Assembly: GCF_027111275.1 (NCBI RefSeq)
Contig: NZ_CP114286.1
Coordinates: 2,728,001-2,792,000, forward strand
Source: Flavobacterium luteolum
Lineage (GTDB): Bacteria; Bacteroidota; Bacteroidia; Flavobacteriales; Flavobacteriaceae
DNA: 64,000 bases
Reading direction: 5' to 3'
The translations under genes were made by a program, and so were the position numbers. Shown piece after piece: positions 61,308 to 64,000 of the stretch. The notes under the pieces were generated by a model. It was given only the letters and a program-made list of their open reading frames with translations. It was not told the DNA's origin and made no database searches. The stretch's first letter is position 1. Each line of letters starts with the position of its first letter.

Positions 61308-61970
61308 TTATCCTTTGTGTGCAGGATCTTCGTCCAAATATTTTTTAATCAGATGATGTCCTAAATAAATTGCTGGAGTTAATAAAATAGCAATTGCTAA
61401 TTTAAAAGTATATCCTATTAATCCCGAAGATATAAATGTGTCAAAATCAATTTTTCCTGGAAGCCAAAAAGCAATTCCTAGAACAATAAACGAATCAAAC
61501 AATTGCGAAATAACAGTAGAACCAGTAGTTCTTAGCCATATTTTTTTCTCGCCAGTTCTGTTTTTAAAAAACCAAAAAATCCATACATCAATCAGCTGAG
61601 AAGCCATGAAGGCAATTAAACTTCCGATGATAATCCACATACTTTGGCCAAAAACAGCTTCAAACTGACTGTCGTTTACTGGGCTGATTCCTTTTGCGGC
61701 GGGAATAACAATTGCCATAAAAAGTATCAGAAAAGCATAAGCAATCAAACAAGCTGTAATGAAAGAAAGTTTTTTTACACCTTTTTCGCCAAAATATTCA
61801 TTAATCAAATCGGTAGTTAGAAATACAACTGGCCAAGGCAAAATTCCGATACTCATTACAAAAGGACCAATTTGAATTAGCTTTCCTCCAATTAACTCAG
61901 CCACAACGGCATTGGTAATAAATATTCCTGCTAAAATTACAAAAACAATTTCTTTTCTGGTTTTAAACAT
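61308..61970 (-). CDS. YhhQ-type queuosine-precursor transporter
   Basis: 220 residues from MFKTRKEIVFVILAGIFITN (ATG at 61970; the frame extends to a TTG at 61994). About six membrane helices; WPVVFLTTDLINEYFGEKGV and ASQLIDVWIFWFFKNRTG are family signatures. It takes up queuine-type bases (preQ0/preQ1) across the inner membrane. Single gene, with the lipoprotein gene 22 bp downstream. Confidence 0.9.
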   Translation of the reverse strand: MFKTRKEIVFVILAGIFITNAVVAELIGGKLIQIGPFVMSIGILPWPVVFLTTDLINEYFGEKGVKKLSFITACLIAYAFLILFMAIVIPAAKGISPVNDSQFEAVFGQSMWIIIGSLIAFMASQLIDVWIFWFFKNRTGEKKIWLRTTGSTVISQLFDSFIVLGIAFWLPGKIDFDTFISSGLIGYTFKLAIAILLTPAIYLGHHLIKKYLDEDPAHKG

Positions 61971-62142
61971 GTTATTTTTAAATTGGTATTTCAAAAATAA
62001 ACTATTTCTTTTTAAATCTTAGAAGCAGATTAATTTTTATAATCTATTGGCGTATGAAGTTTGCTTTCGATTGGTTAATTTTGAGATTCTGTTGCTCTTT
62101 TTCTGATTGAAATTTTGCACAAATTTAATTAATGTATTTTTT

Positions 62143-64000
62143 ATGAAAACACCAATAGAGTTAGATAATTCATTGCTAAAAGATTGGTCTGGTCCATATG
62201 GAGGTATTCCAGATTTTACGGCATATAAAATTTCAGATTTTAAACCCGCAATAGAATTTGCGATCAAAGAAAAATTAGAAGAGATTGATGCAATTGCGAA
62301 TAATCCACAAAAGCCTACATTTGAAAACACCATTGAAGCTTTAGAGCTTTCGGGTACAAAATTAGATCGAATTCATGCGGTTTATGGTATTTATAGATCT
62401 AATCTAAGTACTTCAGAATTTAATGTTGTTGATACTGAAATGTCGCCAAAATTGGCAGAGATTAATGATAAACTATATCAAAATAACAAACTATTTTCTA
62501 GAATTGAAGCCTTGTATAAATCGGATGAAAAGAAGGATTTAACTAAGGAACAGCAACGCGTGCTTTGGCTTTATTACAGGGACTTTGTTAGAGAAGGAGC
62601 GGAGCTAGAAGAAAAGGATAAAGATAAAGTGGCTAAGATCAATCAGGAATTAGCAACGCTTTTTACCGCTTTTAGTCAAAAGTTATTGGCAGAAGAAAAC
62701 GATCAATATATAGAGTTAGAGACAGAAGCTGATTTTGATGGTTTGCCGGAGGAATTTAAGAATGCAGCAATTGCAGAAGCGAAAGAAAGAAATCTAAAGA
62801 TTTTAGGATGTATTGGAAATACAAGATCTTCAATTGAGCCTTTTCTGACTTTCTCGAACAGAAGAAATTTAAGAGAAAAAGCTTTTGATATTTTCGTAAA
62901 ACGTGGCGATAATAAGAACGAAAATGACACCAATGAAACACTTGTGTCGATTCTGAGATTAAGATCCGAAAAAGCGAAGATTTTAGGCTTTAAAAACTTT
63001 GCTGAGTGGAGTTTGTCAAACAAAATGGCTAAAGATCCTCAGAAAACATTAGATCTGATGCATTCGGTATGGAAGCCTGCAGTAGAGAAAGTAAAAAACG
63101 ATGTTTCGGATATGCAGGAAATGGCGAATAGAGAAGGGGGGAATTTTAAAATTCAGCCTTGGGATTACCGCTATTATGCAGAAAAAGTACGAAAAGCAAA
63201 ATATGATTTAGATCAAAATGAAATCAAGCAATATTTGCAACTGGAAAATTTACGAGAAGGAATGTTCTGGACAGCTAGCGAATTGTTCGATTTAGGTTTT
63301 AAACAATTATTTGACCTTCCTGTTTATCATCCAGATGTTCGTGTTTGGGAAGTGAATAATAAAAATACGGAAGAACCAATTGGCTTATGGTATTTTGATC
63401 CTTATGCTCGTACTGGAAAACGTTCAGGGGCGTGGATGAATTCGCATAGAGACCAGCAGAAAATAAAAGGTAACGTGCTTCCTATTGTGTCAAACAATTG
63501 CAATTTTATTAGAGGAAACAGTGATGAACCCGTTTTAATCTCGTGGGATGATGCAACTACTTTATTTCATGAATTTGGACATGCTTTACACGGATTATGT
63601 TCGAATGTAACTTATCCGAGCCTTTCTGGGACTTCAGTTGCGAGAGATTATGTAGAGTTTCCTTCGCAATTATTAGAACATTGGTTAGCAACGCCTGAGG
63701 TTTTGAATAAATTTGCGCTTCATTATAAAACTAAAGAGCCTTTATCGCAATCATTGGTAGAAAGAATAGGAAAGGCGGCCAATTTTAACGAAGGTTTCGC
63801 AACAGTTGAGACAATTTCAAGTTCGTTTGTGGACATGGAACTGCATTTAACAACCGAAACAGTCGATCCGCATGCTTTTGAGAAGAAAATCTTAAGTGAA
63901 ATTAGTATGCCGTCAGAAATTGTAATGAGGCACAGAATTCCGCAGTTTGCTCATATTTTTTCGAGCGATGGGTATGCAGCGGGATATTACAGTTATTTAT
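62143..64000 (+). CDS. M3 family oligopeptidase (Dcp/OpdA type), partial at window end
   Basis: The frame from the ATG at 62143 is open to the window edge, 619 codons, with no stop. MKTPIELDNSLLKDWSGPYG has no signal peptide. The zinc site is TTLFHEFGHALHGL, with the third ligand Glu in YVEFPSQLLEHWL. Upstream are helical regions of the M3 fold (FAEWSLSNKMAKDP, LWYFDPYARTGKRSGAWM). A zinc peptidase for short peptides, probably cytoplasmic. Dcp is about 680 residues, so about 60 C-terminal residues are missing. Confidence 0.93.
   Translation, partial: MKTPIELDNSLLKDWSGPYGGIPDFTAYKISDFKPAIEFAIKEKLEEIDAIANNPQKPTFENTIEALELSGTKLDRIHAVYGIYRSNLSTSEFNVVDTEMSPKLAEINDKLYQNNKLFSRIEALYKSDEKKDLTKEQQRVLWLYYRDFVREGAELEEKDKDKVAKINQELATLFTAFSQKLLAEENDQYIELETEADFDGLPEEFKNAAIAEAKERNLKILGCIGNTRSSIEPFLTFSNRRNLREKAFDIFVKRGDNKNENDTNETLVSILRLRSEKAKILGFKNFAEWSLSNKMAKDPQKTLDLMHSVWKPAVEKVKNDVSDMQEMANREGGNFKIQPWDYRYYAEKVRKAKYDLDQNEIKQYLQLENLREGMFWTASELFDLGFKQLFDLPVYHPDVRVWEVNNKNTEEPIGLWYFDPYARTGKRSGAWMNSHRDQQKIKGNVLPIVSNNCNFIRGNSDEPVLISWDDATTLFHEFGHALHGLCSNVTYPSLSGTSVARDYVEFPSQLLEHWLATPEVLNKFALHYKTKEPLSQSLVERIGKAANFNEGFATVETISSSFVDMELHLTTETVDPHAFEKKILSEISMPSEIVMRHRIPQFAHIFSSDGYAAGYYSYL

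Noticed and set aside
62037..63023. Minus frames of 61-106 codons
   Set aside because: Antisense to the M3 peptidase gene, which is open to the window end with the HEFGH zinc motif.

Overview
The window looks like a Flavobacterium-type genome (Bacteroidota, class Flavobacteriia). The DNA is AT-rich, there are SusC/SusD pairs, lipoproteins carry Bacteroidota-style lipoboxes, and several genes have the Bacteroidota -7 promoter motif TAnnTTTG. No Shine-Dalgarno sequence stands out. Dispersed inverted repeats of a kind I associate with Flavobacterium fill many intergenic gaps. No rRNA, tRNA, CRISPR array, prophage or transposase gene was recognised.

1-26.3 kb is a polysaccharide utilisation locus for a beta-glucan. 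It starts with the N-terminal part of a propeller-type sensor/regulator on the minus strand. Two SusC-SusD-lipoprotein modules follow (1.8-7.6 and 8.6-14.1 kb), then a run of secreted enzymes: four GH30, one GH5-CBM6, one GH16, an endonuclease/exonuclease/phosphatase-fold protein and one GH3. The mix suggests beta-1,3 backbone cutting (GH16), beta-1,6 debranching or hydrolysis (GH30) and beta-glucosidase finishing (GH3), as for laminarin or fungal/yeast glucan. Both susC genes have the same promoter architecture: two TGTTTTTRTAR repeats 33 bp apart, and an identical 61-bp leader/start segment. Each module ends in the same terminator stem.

26.3-36.9 kb is mixed. It holds a transglutaminase-like protein, a Nudix-type regulator with a broken Nudix box, and a minus-strand alkylation-damage group (Ada without its N-terminal metal domain, a 2OG-Fe(II) oxygenase, a separate Ada-like Zn domain and AlkB). 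A GNAT, an SMR transporter, a Cys-rich small protein and a patatin-BamA-type outer membrane protein follow.

36.9-52.9 kb is housekeeping and cofactor metabolism: AhcY; a phosphopantetheinyl transferase; a globin/membrane protein pair next to a Crp/Fnr regulator; an archaeal-type ether-lipid enzyme (PcrB family); PnuC followed by a nicotinamide-riboside-kinase-like protein fused to DUF4301; ArfB; a TPP-riboswitch-controlled TonB receptor; a Rieske-like lipoprotein lacking the usual His ligands; GreA; a HIT protein; an orphan histidine kinase; a flavin reductase; a DUF3127 protein with an SSB-like tail; Aat; and a MOSC protein.

52.9-59.95 kb is a complete minus-strand thiamine operon, thiS-thiC-thiE/tenI-thiD-thiE-thiG-thiH-thiF, behind a second TPP riboswitch and a good TAnnTTTG promoter. 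The uptake receptor at 44.9 kb and this biosynthetic operon thus answer to the same ligand. The window ends with Tag, an unknown lipoprotein, a YhhQ-type transporter and most of an M3 oligopeptidase gene.
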